A DNA stretch of 64,000 nucleotides from Nocardia sp. CDC159 (GTDB lineage Bacteria > Actinomycetota > Actinomycetes > Mycobacteriales > Mycobacteriaceae): assembly GCF_023740735.1 (NCBI RefSeq), contig NZ_JAMRXH010000013.1, positions 141,070 to 205,069 on the forward strand, read 5' to 3'. The position numbers and the translations under genes were made by a program. Shown one piece after another: positions 17,101 through 24,532 of the stretch (position 1 is the stretch's first letter; every line of letters starts with the position of its first letter). The notes below the pieces were generated by a model that saw only the letters and a list, made by a program, of their open reading frames with translations, did no database searches and was not told the DNA's origin.

Positions 17101-18212
17101 TCGGACAGCACGCTGCGCTGTCCGGGCAGCCCCGGACCCATATAGCCCATCTCGCGTCCGCCCATGGCATTGGGCTGTCCGGTCAGCGAGAACGGACCGC
17201 TGCCCCGCCGGCAGATGGCCCCGGTGGCCAGGTGCAGATTGCAGATCGCATTGGTGTTCCAGGTGCCGTGAGTGGACTGGTTGAGGCCCATCGTCCACAG
17301 CGACATCCATTCACCCGCCTCGCCGATCCACCGTGCGGCCGTGCGGATGTCGTCGGCGGCCAGTCCGGTGAGCTCGGCGACCCGGTCCGGGGGATAGTCG
17401 GCCAGGAACTCCGGCATCGCCTCCCAGCCCTCGGTGTGCGCGGCGATGAAATCCTCATCGATATCACCGTTCTCGACGAGCAGATGCAGCAGGCCGTTCA
17501 GCAGTGCCAGGTCGGTGCCGGGACGGATCTGCAGGAAAAGGTCCGCGTGCGTGGCGGTTTCGGTGCGCCGCGGATCCACGACGATCAGCCGCGCGCCCGC
17601 CTTGAGCCGATCGGCCATGCGTAGGTAGAGGATCGGGTGACAGTCGGCCATATTCGCGCCGATCACGAAGAACAGATCGGCGTGGTCGATGTCGTCGTAG
17701 GAGCCGGGCGGGCCGTCGGCGCCGAGCGATTGCTTGTAGCCGGTCCCCGCGCTGGCCATGCACAGCCGCGAATTGGCCTCGATGTGAACGGTGCGCAGAT
17801 ACCCCTTGGCCAGCTTGGTGGCCAGGTACTGCGCCTCCAGCGACATCTGCCCGGAGACGTAGAGCGCGATCGCGTCGGGCCCGTGTCGCTCCAGGATCTC
17901 GCGCAGCCGAGCGGCGGCCTCGCCCACCGCGTCGTCGACCGCGACCGGCACCGGCGGCTGGCCGCGCTCGGGGCGGCGCAGGGCGGTGGTCATGCGGCCG
18001 GGGGCGGCCATGAGGTCGGCGTGCGTGGCGCCCTTGGTGCACAGCCGACCGGCATTGACCGGATGCAGTTTGTCGCCCCGGACCTTGGCGATGACCGGCA
18101 CACCCCGTTCGCCGGGCCTGGTCTCGACGATCATTCCGCAGCCGACACCGCAGTAGGAGCACGTGGTGGCCGTGGTGGCCGGTGCGCGGCTGGGTACTGC
18201 ATCCGACGACAT
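14112..18212 (-). CDS. assimilatory nitrate reductase fused to CysJ-like flavoprotein
   Basis: 1,366 aa. N-terminal [4Fe-4S] ligands C18, C21, C25 and the Cys in RLCTKG, then a bis-MGD molybdopterin oxidoreductase region (to about residue 730, with ANSRLCMASAGTGYKQS and SLWTMGLNQSTHGTWNTN) and the molybdopterin dinucleotide-binding domain (NTGRLAHQWHTMTKTGR). From about residue 820 a flavodoxin domain (VLWASQTGTAEELA) and then an FAD/NADPH reductase module (RQYSISSS, GPGTGIAPFRGFL) follow. One polypeptide thus carries NADPH-to-nitrate electron flow. The ATG at 18210-18212 is chosen over a longer start. The architecture is known in actinobacteria as a nitrate reductase/sulfite reductase flavoprotein fusion. 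Confidence 0.9.
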   Translation of the reverse strand: MSSDAVPSRAPATTATTCSYCGVGCGMIVETRPGERGVPVIAKVRGDKLHPVNAGRLCTKGATHADLMAAPGRMTTALRRPERGQPPVPVAVDDAVGEAAARLREILERHGPDAIALYVSGQMSLEAQYLATKLAKGYLRTVHIEANSRLCMASAGTGYKQSLGADGPPGSYDDIDHADLFFVIGANMADCHPILYLRMADRLKAGARLIVVDPRRTETATHADLFLQIRPGTDLALLNGLLHLLVENGDIDEDFIAAHTEGWEAMPEFLADYPPDRVAELTGLAADDIRTAARWIGEAGEWMSLWTMGLNQSTHGTWNTNAICNLHLATGAICRRGSGPFSLTGQPNAMGGREMGYMGPGLPGQRSVLSEADRTFVETAWGLAPGTIRDAAGPGTIEMFRGLADGRIKACWIICSNPVASVANRKTVIAGLEAAELVVAQDVYTDTATNAYADLLLPATLWAESDATMVNSERTVTLLRRSVDPIGQARPDWQLIAQVATAMGFDGFDFASSAEVFDEIRRFANPATGYDLRGISYDELRAGPMQWPCPDPAQRRNPVRYHNDGVSQTLFVDEDGNRPRLAFATPSRRAVFWPRPHMLPEEMPDDDYPFVLNTGRLAHQWHTMTKTGRIPKLNRLDGKPFLEVHPDDAERLGVRAGDQLELASRRGRAVLPVRISDRVQPGCCFAPFHWNDEQGEYLTVNAVTNDAVDAASLQPEFKACAVALRRVAPVPEPPSLPDGAAHPLAAMLGLDTATPPTLSESERIYLGGYLAALRSLPVREVPVLPESAPLSARTRLWVDGLLAGMYSRAGEMDTPATDSAARAITVLWASQTGTAEELAAAVAERLAASGFAPRLLDMNSCEPSELTGDTLVVTSTFGDGGPPDNGADFWDRLHDSTVRFTGLRYAVFALGDSSYDDFCGHGRRLDQLLAERGATRLLARIDSEPDHEPLSARWVDEVIAALAGEAGTPAAPPPGGTTILLTRPEAPPLGRTQQARFTRNTPLAARLVRNELLSRPGSAKEVRQFGFDLSELDVSYEVGDSLGVWPTNSEDLVAEWLSVTGLDGQWFVEVDGRELPLAQALRTRFDISKVSHDLLSFIAERNPSPRLAKLLRRDNRNELDRYLWDRQAVDVLRDFPVRADPLDWLGVLKKLQPRQYSISSSPLVTPHEVQLTVGIVRYGEAGARRGGVCSTFLADRCADGEVPVFLQRAPHFRPPLDPTAPMIMIGPGTGIAPFRGFLHERRALGCTGRNWLFFGDQYAADNFYYREELEDMFRTGFLTRLDLAFSRDQRERIYVQHRMIEHGAELWSWLRDGAHLYVCGDATRMAGDVDNALLRIARVHGNLDSDAALAFKKQLVAEKRYVRDVY

Positions 18213-18255
18213 AGGCCGATCATCTCCACCCGCGATTGCGCCGGATTTACCGAAC

Positions 18256-18271
18256 GTTATCGCCAGGTGAC
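18256..18271 (-). promoter_or_regulatory. GlnR-like box upstream of nitrate reductase
   Basis: On the minus strand GTCAC-n6-ATAAC (then n6-TAAAT) resembles the GlnR consensus GTnAC-n6-GAAAC. It lies about 45 nt upstream of the nitrate reductase start, a sensible position for nitrogen control. It is not a perfect match. Confidence 0.4.
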
Positions 18272-18365
18272 GAAGCCCCACACAGCCGAATTTCGGGCCT
18301 GTGAGGAGTGACCGATATCACCGCGAAGTCCCTGCCGCCCGGCCGTGGCCGGTGCCGACGGTACG

Positions 18366-19070
18366 TTACCCCAGCTTGTAGCCCCGGTGCAGGGCGACGA
18401 TTCCGCCGGTCAGATTGCGCCATTTCACCGTCGACCACCCGGCGTCGGCGATGCGCAGCGCCAGCTGCGGCTGATTGGGCCACGCCCGGATGGACTCGGC
18501 CAGGTAGACGTAGGCGTCCGGATTGCTGCTCACCGCGCGCGCCACCCGCGGCAGCGCCTTCATCAGGTACTCCATGTAGACGCGGCGGAACGGGCCGAAC
18601 GTGGGGGTGGAGAATTCGGCGACCACCAGCCGCCCGCCGGGTTTGGTCACCCGCAGCATCTCCCGCAGCGCCGCGTCCGGGTCGGAGATGTTGCGCAGTC
18701 CGTACGAGATGGCGACCGCGTCGAACGCCTCGTCGGCGAACGGCAGGGCGGTGGCATCGGCGGCGACCATCGGCACCTCGCGGAACCGCCCGGCCGCCAG
18801 CATGCCCTGGGAGAAGTCGGCGGCCAGGCACCAGGCCCCGGATTTCGCGAATTCGGCCGTCGAGACCCCGGTCCCCGCGGCGAGGTCGAGCACCCGCTCG
18901 CCGGGCCGCAGCGCCAGCGCCTTACGGGTGGCCCAGCGCCAGTATCGGTCCTGTCCGCCGGTGAGCACGGTGTTGGTGAGGTCGTACCGCTTGGCCACCC
19001 CGTCGAACATCGACGCGACCTCGTGCGGTTGCTTGTCCAACGAGGCCCGAAACGACTCTGTCTTCGCCAC
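18366..19070 (-). CDS. menG: demethylmenaquinone methyltransferase MenG/UbiE
   Basis: 234-aa class I SAM methyltransferase performing the last step of menaquinone synthesis. Family signatures are YDLTNTVLTGGQDRYWRW (UbiE motif 1 region), SAM motif LDLAAGTGVST, and RVTKPGGRLVVAEFSTP (motif 2). GTG start 19068-19070. It lies 10 bp after the erm remnant in the same direction; menB, menD and menE are also in this window. Confidence 0.93.
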   Translation of the reverse strand: MAKTESFRASLDKQPHEVASMFDGVAKRYDLTNTVLTGGQDRYWRWATRKALALRPGERVLDLAAGTGVSTAEFAKSGAWCLAADFSQGMLAAGRFREVPMVAADATALPFADEAFDAVAISYGLRNISDPDAALREMLRVTKPGGRLVVAEFSTPTFGPFRRVYMEYLMKALPRVARAVSSNPDAYVYLAESIRAWPNQPQLALRIADAGWSTVKWRNLTGGIVALHRGYKLG

Positions 19071-19080
19071 GACTGCGACC

Positions 19081-19536
19081 CTACCTGGCCAAATATCGGA
19101 ACAGGATCACCCAGGCGTCCGGCGGGACATAGCCCACGGGCACCCCTTCCGGTATTCCCGCTGCCGCACAAGCCCTTCGGACCGCCTTGGCGGGAAAGCG
19201 GCGGCGCAGCGAGGCCGTCAGGCAGCCGCCCGTGCCGGCGAAGCCGATCTCCACCAGCGCGCGGTAATCGGCCCGTGTGGCGCCGGGCAGCAGCGGCGTC
19301 GCGCGGCGCTCGAGGTGCAGCACGGCCGCATCGACGCGCGGGACCGGATGAAAGCTCGTGCGGGCGATCTTCGGCCCCAGGCGCAGTGCGGTCCACGGCC
19401 ACTCGCCGACGGTGAGCTTGGACCAGCGTCCGTAGTCGCCGGAATGCTTGCGGGCGAATTCCAGCTGGGTCACCAGGGTGGCCGAGGTCAGTCCGGGGGC
19501 GGCCAGGCACCAGCGCACGATGTCGGTGGTTATTTG
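19081..19536 (-). pseudogene. 3' fragment of an Erm-like 23S rRNA (adenine-N6) methyltransferase gene
   Basis: About 150 codons with Erm-type C-terminal features: ITTDIVRWCLAAPGLTSATL just after where the catalytic N-x-P-Y/F motif should be, then QLEFARKHSGDYGRW and FHPVPRVDAAVLHLERR, ending VGYVPPDAWVILFRYLAR. Reading upstream, homology holds through codons for ITTDIV at about 19533, then Q and a TGA stop. The SAM-binding N-terminal half is missing, and the break coincides with the start of the prophage integrase region. The 5' part should lie at the other prophage end, outside this window. An internal GTG (19516-19518) could start a 145-aa peptide, but without the SAM site it would be inactive. 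Confidence 0.75.
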
Positions 19537-19560
19537 TCAATAGCCGGTATATTGGTTGCG
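19520..19560. other. prophage left attachment junction (attL or attR) inside erm
   Basis: Host erm coding sequence ends near 19533-19537, and the serine integrase gene starts at 19560. The core must lie in GGTTATTTGTCAATAGCCGG or very close to it. Large serine integrases use about 40-50-bp sites with a 2-bp crossover, so the exact point cannot be fixed without the other junction. Confidence 0.6.
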
Positions 19561-21038
19561 TGACGGAGAACACCCGTGCGGCCCGACGTGAACGCCTCGA
19601 TATCGCTGCTCAGCTGCGATGGGTCATCTACGCCCGCAAGTCCGGGCCCGGCGACAAATCGCCTGCTGACCAGGAGAAGGCGGGCCGTCGCGATATCGAG
19701 AGCATCGGCGGGGTCGTGGTGGAGGTGTTCAAGGACAACCTCTCGGCGTCGCGGTATCGGCGCGTTCAGGAGCGCAAGGGTTTCGTGGCGATGAGGAAGT
19801 TCATTCAGGCCGGGCATGCCGACGGGTTGTGGACGTTCGCGCACAACCGCGGCCACCGCGACCTCGACGACTACGTGCACCTGCGGCGCATGTGCATCGA
19901 GAGCAGAATTCCGTGGCGCTACAGCGGGCGCACCTATGAGCTGTGGAGGGCCGTGGATCGCCGCGCCGCGAACGCGGACGCGGTGAGAGCCGAAGAGCAG
20001 TCCGACGACATCTCCGAAGCGGTGAAGCGGGGCATCGACGAAGCGGTGACCGCGGGCGAGCCGCACGGCAAGGTTCTGAAGGGCTACCGGATCGTTCGAG
20101 ACCCGAACTCAGGCAAGCCGATTCGCCGCGAGCCGATCCCGGAGCAGGCGGCGGTAATCCGCGAGGCGGCGCGGAGGGTGCTGCCGCCGCGGCTGGAGAA
20201 GCTGCAGCGGGTGAGCCGTGACCTGACACCGGCATGGGAGAAGGCTGGCGGGAAAGGCGCTTTCGACCTGAAGGCGCTCCGTAAGATTCTGACCAACCCG
20301 AGCTATGCCGGCCTGCGGACCCACAAGGGCCAAGTTGTGCGCGTCGGGACGTGGGAAGGCATTCTCACCGTCGACGAGCACGAGCGTCTGGTCGCGCTGC
20401 TGGACGATCCGTCCCGGCGCACGCACCGCGGCAACGAACCGGTCCACCTCGTCTCCTACATCGCGACGTGCACGCAATGTAAGGAAGTGGTGCACGGGCG
20501 GACGCCGACGAGGAGCCGCCGCGGCTACCCGTTCTACACCTGCGAGGCCGGGTGCGTGGGTCGGGGCATCGCGAAGGTCGACGCGCATGTCGAGGAGGTG
20601 CTGTTGCGGCTGCTCGAGCATCCGGACACGATGGCGAAGCTGATGGCCGAGGACGCCGAGGGCAAGGCATCGGTCGACGAGCAGCTGGCGCATATCGAGC
20701 GGTTGCGCAACAACATCCGAGTGTTTGTGAAGCAGGCCGCGCGGACTGGGCTGACCGCTGCGGAGGTCGACGAGTACGTGAGCGAGGTGAAGACGCAGAT
20801 CCGCGAAGCGGAGGAGCGGATGAAGGCCTCGATCGGTGATCCGGTGTTGGCTGGGATCGTCGGGCCGGACGTGCGCCGGGCGTGGGCCGGCTATGACATG
20901 GTGCAGAAGCGTGACGTGATTCGGCGAGCGATGAAAATCGAGATCCGGCCAGTCGAACATCGCGGCCGATACAGCGAGGTGGGGGTAGAGATCTATCCGT
21001 TGCGTGGGTTGGCCGCCGTGCCGATGGAAATCAATTGA
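19560..21038 (+). CDS. int: large serine recombinase (phage integrase)
   Basis: 492 aa. The resolvase domain has the nucleophile Ser28 in VIYARKS and conserved arginines around SASRYRRVQERKGF; AHNRGHRDLDDYV matches the active-site helix region. The recombinase domain (GYRIVRDPNSGKPIRREPIP, then DLKALRKILTNPSYAGL) is followed by a zinc ribbon (CTQC near residue 305 and CEAGC near 322) and a coiled coil (about 365-430). GTG start 19560. A -10-like TATATT (19548-19553) ends 6 nt before the GTG, suggesting a leaderless transcript whose upstream promoter part would change on integration or excision. Confidence 0.95.
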   Translation: MTENTRAARRERLDIAAQLRWVIYARKSGPGDKSPADQEKAGRRDIESIGGVVVEVFKDNLSASRYRRVQERKGFVAMRKFIQAGHADGLWTFAHNRGHRDLDDYVHLRRMCIESRIPWRYSGRTYELWRAVDRRAANADAVRAEEQSDDISEAVKRGIDEAVTAGEPHGKVLKGYRIVRDPNSGKPIRREPIPEQAAVIREAARRVLPPRLEKLQRVSRDLTPAWEKAGGKGAFDLKALRKILTNPSYAGLRTHKGQVVRVGTWEGILTVDEHERLVALLDDPSRRTHRGNEPVHLVSYIATCTQCKEVVHGRTPTRSRRGYPFYTCEAGCVGRGIAKVDAHVEEVLLRLLEHPDTMAKLMAEDAEGKASVDEQLAHIERLRNNIRVFVKQAARTGLTAAEVDEYVSEVKTQIREAEERMKASIGDPVLAGIVGPDVRRAWAGYDMVQKRDVIRRAMKIEIRPVEHRGRYSEVGVEIYPLRGLAAVPMEIN

Positions 21039-21631
21039 TCGGCGCGGCGAACACTGTTGTGTAGCAGAGATATTGGGGGCAAGTCCCTTTCGCGCAGAGG
21101 TAGCCCAAGGGTGTCTATCGGATTGTTTCCGTCCGGTGTTAGCTGGCAAGGAAAACCGGAGCGTTTCCCTGCAAAACCCTTGTGCGCTGGTGGAATCGGG
21201 ATACGATCTAGCCGGGATGACTCAGTTGAGCCATCGGCGGGGGTCGGGGAGAAGTAGCGGAAGGTTTGACGATGACGTCATTCACACGAGATGGGGTGGG
21301 ACTCGCGTGATCGGACCTGCCCTGGCAGCACTAGGGATCGCGATCACGGCGCCGCGCGGTGAGATCACGACCGCTGGTGAGACGATCGAGATCGGAACTG
21401 TGATCTGGCGCCACGACGGCGTTACCGTTATTCCGCGTCGGGGCATCACCCATCGGATGGCTCGGTGCTTGCAACAGGCCGCCGAAGACGCCTGGTTTCA
21501 TGGACCACAACCTGGTTGGGCACCCTGCCGTATAGGGATGGTTGGTTGTGTTCGAATCCGGGCGTCGATCATCAACTGGCTGAAGCAATGTGGGCGTTCT
21601 AGAGAACGCATGGACATTGTGGGGGCGACGC
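21039..21631. other. 593-bp region after the integrase, no gene firmly supported
   Basis: Plus-strand open stretches at 21057-21257 and about 21307-21630 exist, but have no good ribosome site, have mixed codon use, and the second runs on into the antisense of the repressor gene. A short inverted repeat GCGTTCT-AG-AGAACGC lies at 21594-21609 beside the repressor stop. It may hold terminators for the convergent int and repressor genes. Confidence 0.5.
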
Positions 21632-22165
21632 TCAGTCCGGCCTGTCCGGAGCGTTCTGCTGTTCCAGTTCGGCGAGCATTTCCGGGGTCAGCTCCGCCAG
21701 CTGCTCCGGGGAAGGCGTTCCCCAGATGTAATCGGCGCTCCCGTTCTTGGTGGCTGGCCGGGCAGCATCGTCGGCGGCGGCCACGGCCGCCTCTTCGGCT
21801 CGATGCTCGAGTTGCTCGGCCTCGATCAGGGCGCGGAGCACTTCGATCGCGACGCGCCGCCGCTTAGGGGAGAGTTGATCTACCCCTTCGGGCAACTCGT
21901 CCTTGAACGGGGCGGCCGGTGAGGGGCGGCCAGCGGCTTCGAAGGCTACTCGTTGGGGTACCTCGGCGAGGAAGGCGATCGCGCGAATGGTGGCGTCGGA
22001 GGGGCGCGATTTGTACTTTCCGCTGAGGATCAGGGAAGCGGTTCCTCGGTTGAGGCGCATATCCGTACCGGCCGATCGCGCGGCGTCCTCGACACGCTTC
22101 TCCATCGCGCGGGTGGATAACCCGCGATCGGCCACGCCTTGCAGCAGTTCCCGCAACGTCGTCAC
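21632..22165 (-). CDS. phage immunity repressor (HTH)
   Basis: 177 aa, leftward. The N-terminal half (LRELLQGVADRGLSTRAMEK then RLNRGTASLILSGKYKSRPS, IRAIAFLAEVP) reads as an XRE-like helix-turn-helix with an extended spacing, as in actinophage repressors. The C-terminal half is acidic and Ala/Glu-rich with PTSPEQLAELTPEMLAELEQ-like repeats. It is divergent from the early operon across a region with TGACA half-sites, so it should repress the rightward promoter and maintain lysogeny. GTG start. Confidence 0.8.
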   Translation of the reverse strand: MTTLRELLQGVADRGLSTRAMEKRVEDAARSAGTDMRLNRGTASLILSGKYKSRPSDATIRAIAFLAEVPQRVAFEAAGRPSPAAPFKDELPEGVDQLSPKRRRVAIEVLRALIEAEQLEHRAEEAAVAAADDAARPATKNGSADYIWGTPSPEQLAELTPEMLAELEQQNAPDRPD

Positions 22166-22263
22166 GAATCTAACTCTCCCGGTACGTGCATTGCTGCGCT
22201 AGGACGCGCCCGTAGGGGTGTTGGCAACCATCCGCATGATGATGGCACATCTAGCTGCACGAA

Positions 22264-22316
22264 TGACAGTTGACAGTCTATCAACGATTGCTTAGTGTCA
22301 TAATTGACAATTGACA
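22264..22316 (+). promoter_or_regulatory. early rightward promoter with repressor half-sites
   Basis: A -35 TTGACA (22270-22275), 17-bp spacer and -10 TAGTGT (22293-22298) form a good sigma-70-type promoter facing the early genes. TGACA half-sites occur at 22264, 22271, 22305 and 22312, with an inverted TGTCA at 22296. TGTCA-TAAT-TGACA (22296-22309) is a perfect palindrome over the -10 end, and GTTGA-n7-TCAAC (22269-22285) overlaps the -35. This is the expected operator layout for the divergent repressor. Confidence 0.65.
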
Positions 22317-22337
22317 CCCTGGCAACCTGAGGTGATC

Positions 22338-22634
22338 ATGGCAGCGCGAAAGTATTCATCTCGACGTCGAAAGGACTGTTGGATGCAAGTCCGAGACCCG
22401 GCCGTGCTGCGCCGCTGGCGGAAGCAGCGCCGCTACACCCAGCGCGAGCTCGGCATGCTCGTCAAGCGATCGCACACCACCATCCACGCCCTGGAAACAG
22501 GGAAGCTGCGCACGTTGAGTGAGGATCTCGCGATCTCTCTCGCGTCACGGCTCGAGGTGCCATGGGAGGACCTGTTCGTCGAGCGCGGCGCTTTCGGTGT
22601 ATCCGAGCTGTCAACTGCTGTGCAAATCGCATGA
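22338..22634 (+). CDS. XRE-family HTH protein (Cro/excise-like)
   Basis: 98 aa. It has a clear lambda-type HTH: LRRWRKQRRYTQRELGMLVK then SHTTIHALETGKLRTLSEDLAISLASRLEVPWEDLF. I start it at ATG 22338 because GAGGTGAT lies 2 nt upstream; an internal ATG at 22383 (MQVRDPAV) would still give a full HTH. It is the first gene of the rightward early operon opposite the repressor, the place of a Cro-like switch protein or a recombination directionality factor. Confidence 0.8.
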   Translation: MAARKYSSRRRKDCWMQVRDPAVLRRWRKQRRYTQRELGMLVKRSHTTIHALETGKLRTLSEDLAISLASRLEVPWEDLFVERGAFGVSELSTAVQIA

Positions 22635-22858
22635 CGAACGGCCGAGTCATGAAAGAGCCCGCACCCCGTACGCCTAAGCGCCCTTCCGGCGGCTCGAGCC
22701 CCAGCCGAGTAACCCCGGACGAGGCTTGGATCCAGCGTCAACTCGCACGATTTCAGCCCAGCGACCTCGACGGTGCCGTCGCGCTGATCCGCTCCTATCG
22801 ACTCCAGGCGCGCGACGATGCGGCGTGTCACCAGGCCGAGGGGAGGGCGGTATCGTGA
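22631..22858 (+). CDS. small early protein of unknown function
   Basis: 75 aa. ATG overlaps the previous stop (ATGA). The basic, proline-rich N-terminus (KEPAPRTPKRPSGGSSPSR) is followed by a short helical part (RQLARFQPSDLDGAVALIRS). No domain recognised. Confidence 0.6.
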   Translation: MTNGRVMKEPAPRTPKRPSGGSSPSRVTPDEAWIQRQLARFQPSDLDGAVALIRSYRLQARDDAACHQAEGRAVS

Positions 22859-23013
22859 CCCGCTGGATTTCCCTGTTTGGCGCCGTGGCGGTGAGCGTGC
22901 TGGCCGCGTGGTTCGCCGCGCTGTTCGCCACGGCCGCACGCGATTTGCGTGACGAGACCCAGGTCATCGCCGCCCGGGCCCGTCGGGCACAGCTCACCCG
23001 TGAGGATTTGTGA
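22855..23013 (+). CDS. small membrane protein
   Basis: 52 aa, GTG start overlapping the previous TGA. One membrane segment (LFGAVAVSVLAAWFAALFAT) and a charged cytoplasmic tail. The short length and tight overlaps at both ends support a real phage gene. Function unknown. Confidence 0.6.
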   Translation: MTRWISLFGAVAVSVLAAWFAALFATAARDLRDETQVIAARARRAQLTREDL

Positions 23014-23597
23014 TGGCCACCGCACTGGCCTGGATATTGACCGGGATCTGGGTGGGCTGCGCCGTAGTCGCGCCTTGGGCCGCGTGCGTCGCGGCCACCC
23101 ACCGAAACGAGGCGCGCGAGCTGGCTCACCGCACCGCCAGGCACAACGCCGAGGTGCGTAGAAATCTGGCCGAGATACGCGTTCTGGCGCGTGAGATGCG
23201 TTGCCTGGCAGCTGAATGCGGAACACTGATCGGCTCGGCGGGCCAACCGCCGTCGCGAACGCGCACGTTCGCGTCCGATACCGGGCTCGTACGTCCCCAG
23301 GCTAGCGGGGCCGATGCCTTCGCTGGTACCGCGGCCGTCACCGCCGCGCGGAATGCGGCGAAGCCCGGGCGGCATCGCCGGGCCGAGTCAGAGACCACGG
23401 TCGTTCGACCGGCGCAGTGCGCTGTCGTGCGCCCTCCCTCCGATTCGCATGCCACCGACCCTGACGGGATCTCCGTGGTCGAGCCGAAGACCGGCCACCC
23501 CTCGGACACGTTGTGCGCGGGGAGCGGCTCGGGCAGCGGTGGCGGCGGGTCCGACCTCGCCGGTGGTGACTGCGGCGGACCCGGCGGGGGTGACTGA
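23010..23597 (+). CDS. membrane-anchored protein with low-complexity tail
   Basis: 195 aa. One N-terminal membrane segment (LAWILTGIWVGCAVVAPWAA), a charged helix (about residues 35-65, EVRRNLAEIRVLAREMR) and a long Ser/Gly-rich C-terminus ending in glycine runs. GTG 23010 overlaps the previous stop; ATG 23013 is an alternative. Function unknown. Confidence 0.6.
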   Translation: MMATALAWILTGIWVGCAVVAPWAACVAATHRNEARELAHRTARHNAEVRRNLAEIRVLAREMRCLAAECGTLIGSAGQPPSRTRTFASDTGLVRPQASGADAFAGTAAVTAARNAAKPGRHRRAESETTVVRPAQCAVVRPPSDSHATDPDGISVVEPKTGHPSDTLCAGSGSGSGGGGSDLAGGDCGGPGGGD

Positions 23598-24055
23598 TGT
23601 TGACTCCGAATCGTCTGTGCAGCAGCAGCCTTGCCCTCCTTGTCGGCGCATGGGTCCTGTACGGCACGGGCGTCATCGTCTCCGATCTGTTCCTCGGTAC
23701 CGCGGCGGTCGCGTTGACCGTGGGCGCCGTTGGCACCGAGTGGGCGCTGCTGGTCTGGCTGCAAGCGCGCCGGAAGCTGGCTCGCCGATACCGGAACGGC
23801 CCGTACCTGGTCCCCATCCCTGAATCCCCTTCCTCGCGAACCCTGCTCGCGCGGAAGGCCCGGCCGGTCGCCGACGCACTCCCGCCCGCCGCGGCGACCG
23901 GCCACCCCCGCACCCCCGCACACGCGGGCGGCGGACCCCGCGGGTACATCCGGGTCCGGCCGAAACCTCGGCGCGTCCCGTCCCCGCAGGGCTACCACGG
24001 CGCCGGGGAGCGGCCCTCCGGATTCGCTCCCCGGCCGCTGCGGAGGACGCGATGA
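23597..24055 (+). CDS. two-TM membrane protein
   Basis: 152 aa with two hydrophobic segments (about residues 10-30 and 36-56), then a basic Pro/Arg-rich tail. The ATG is 1 nt into the previous stop (TGATG). It follows two other small membrane proteins in the same early operon, so together they may act at the cell envelope, for example in superinfection exclusion. This is only a guess. Confidence 0.6.
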   Translation: MLTPNRLCSSSLALLVGAWVLYGTGVIVSDLFLGTAAVALTVGAVGTEWALLVWLQARRKLARRYRNGPYLVPIPESPSSRTLLARKARPVADALPPAAATGHPRTPAHAGGGPRGYIRVRPKPRRVPSPQGYHGAGERPSGFAPRPLRRTR

Positions 24056-24279
24056 CCTCGGTCCTGCCTTCGGTGCCCATGCCGCCTCGGGGCGTGCGAA
24101 TCCTGCGCGGTGACACCGCGATTCCGGTTGAGGTCGTGTATGTGGGCCTGCGCGAGGACGGCCAGCATGTGTGGGCTGGCACGATCCCGTCTTTCCTCGA
24201 CACCGACCAGGTCGACTGGGACTGGCTCCCATCGCGCACCTGCCTGGAGTTCGACGTGGGAGGTGATGACCGTGCGTGA
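24052..24279 (+). CDS. small early protein
   Basis: 75 aa, ATGA overlap with the previous gene. It contains the beta-rich GVRILRGDTAIPVEVVYVGL and an acidic, Trp-containing end (DQVDWDWLPSRTCLEFDVGG). No family recognised. Confidence 0.6.
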   Translation: MTSVLPSVPMPPRGVRILRGDTAIPVEVVYVGLREDGQHVWAGTIPSFLDTDQVDWDWLPSRTCLEFDVGGDDRA

Positions 24280-24364
24280 GCTGCTGGAAATGTGGGGACT
24301 GCTGCGCCCCGCCCCGCTGGTGGTGGCCGTGTTCGACGCGCCGACGCTGCACTGGCTGCCCTAA
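24266..24364 (+). CDS. very small ORF (32 aa)
   Basis: ATG at 24266 with GGGAGGTG directly upstream, overlapping the previous gene by 14 nt. The peptide is MTVRELLEMWGLLRPAPLVV followed by AVFDAPTLHWLP. The good ribosome site and operon position support it; the length makes it uncertain. Confidence 0.4.
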   Translation: MTVRELLEMWGLLRPAPLVVAVFDAPTLHWLP

Positions 24365-24412
24365 CCCTGAGTCGCCCTCGGCACCGGCGACATTCCCGGC
24401 GTTCCGAGGTGC

Positions 24413-24519
24413 GCGCGGCCCGCGGCCAACCCCTCACGGTGCACCACCGGCTGCGGGCCGCGCTTTCCAACCCTGCAAACACGTGTCCGGTCGCCGCGAA
24501 CCTCCCACGCGGCGACCGG
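24413..24519 (+). terminator. two successive perfect hairpins
   Basis: GCGCGGCCCGC (24413-24423) pairs with GCGGGCCGCGC (24453-24463), and CCGGTCGCCGCG (24487-24498) pairs with CGCGGCGACCGG (24508-24519) over a 9-nt loop. They occupy the only real gap (24365-24532) in the early operon, just before the next ATG at 24533, so they may terminate or attenuate transcription. Confidence 0.6.
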
Positions 24520-24532
24520 CCGGACCCGACAC

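Noticed and set aside
14193..17624. Long open frame on the plus strand opposite the nitrate reductase gene
   Set aside because: It is an antisense shadow of a well-supported 1,366-aa gene; the translation is His/Gln/Gly/Arg-rich low complexity without domains, as expected in high-GC DNA.
21057..21257. 66-aa open frame after the integrase
   Set aside because: No ribosome site and no coding character; treated as intergenic.
21540..21575. GTTCGAATCC, resembling a tRNA T-arm
   Set aside because: No matching acceptor or anticodon arm; the putative anticodon loop lacks U33, and the integrase is a serine type that does not need a tRNA site.
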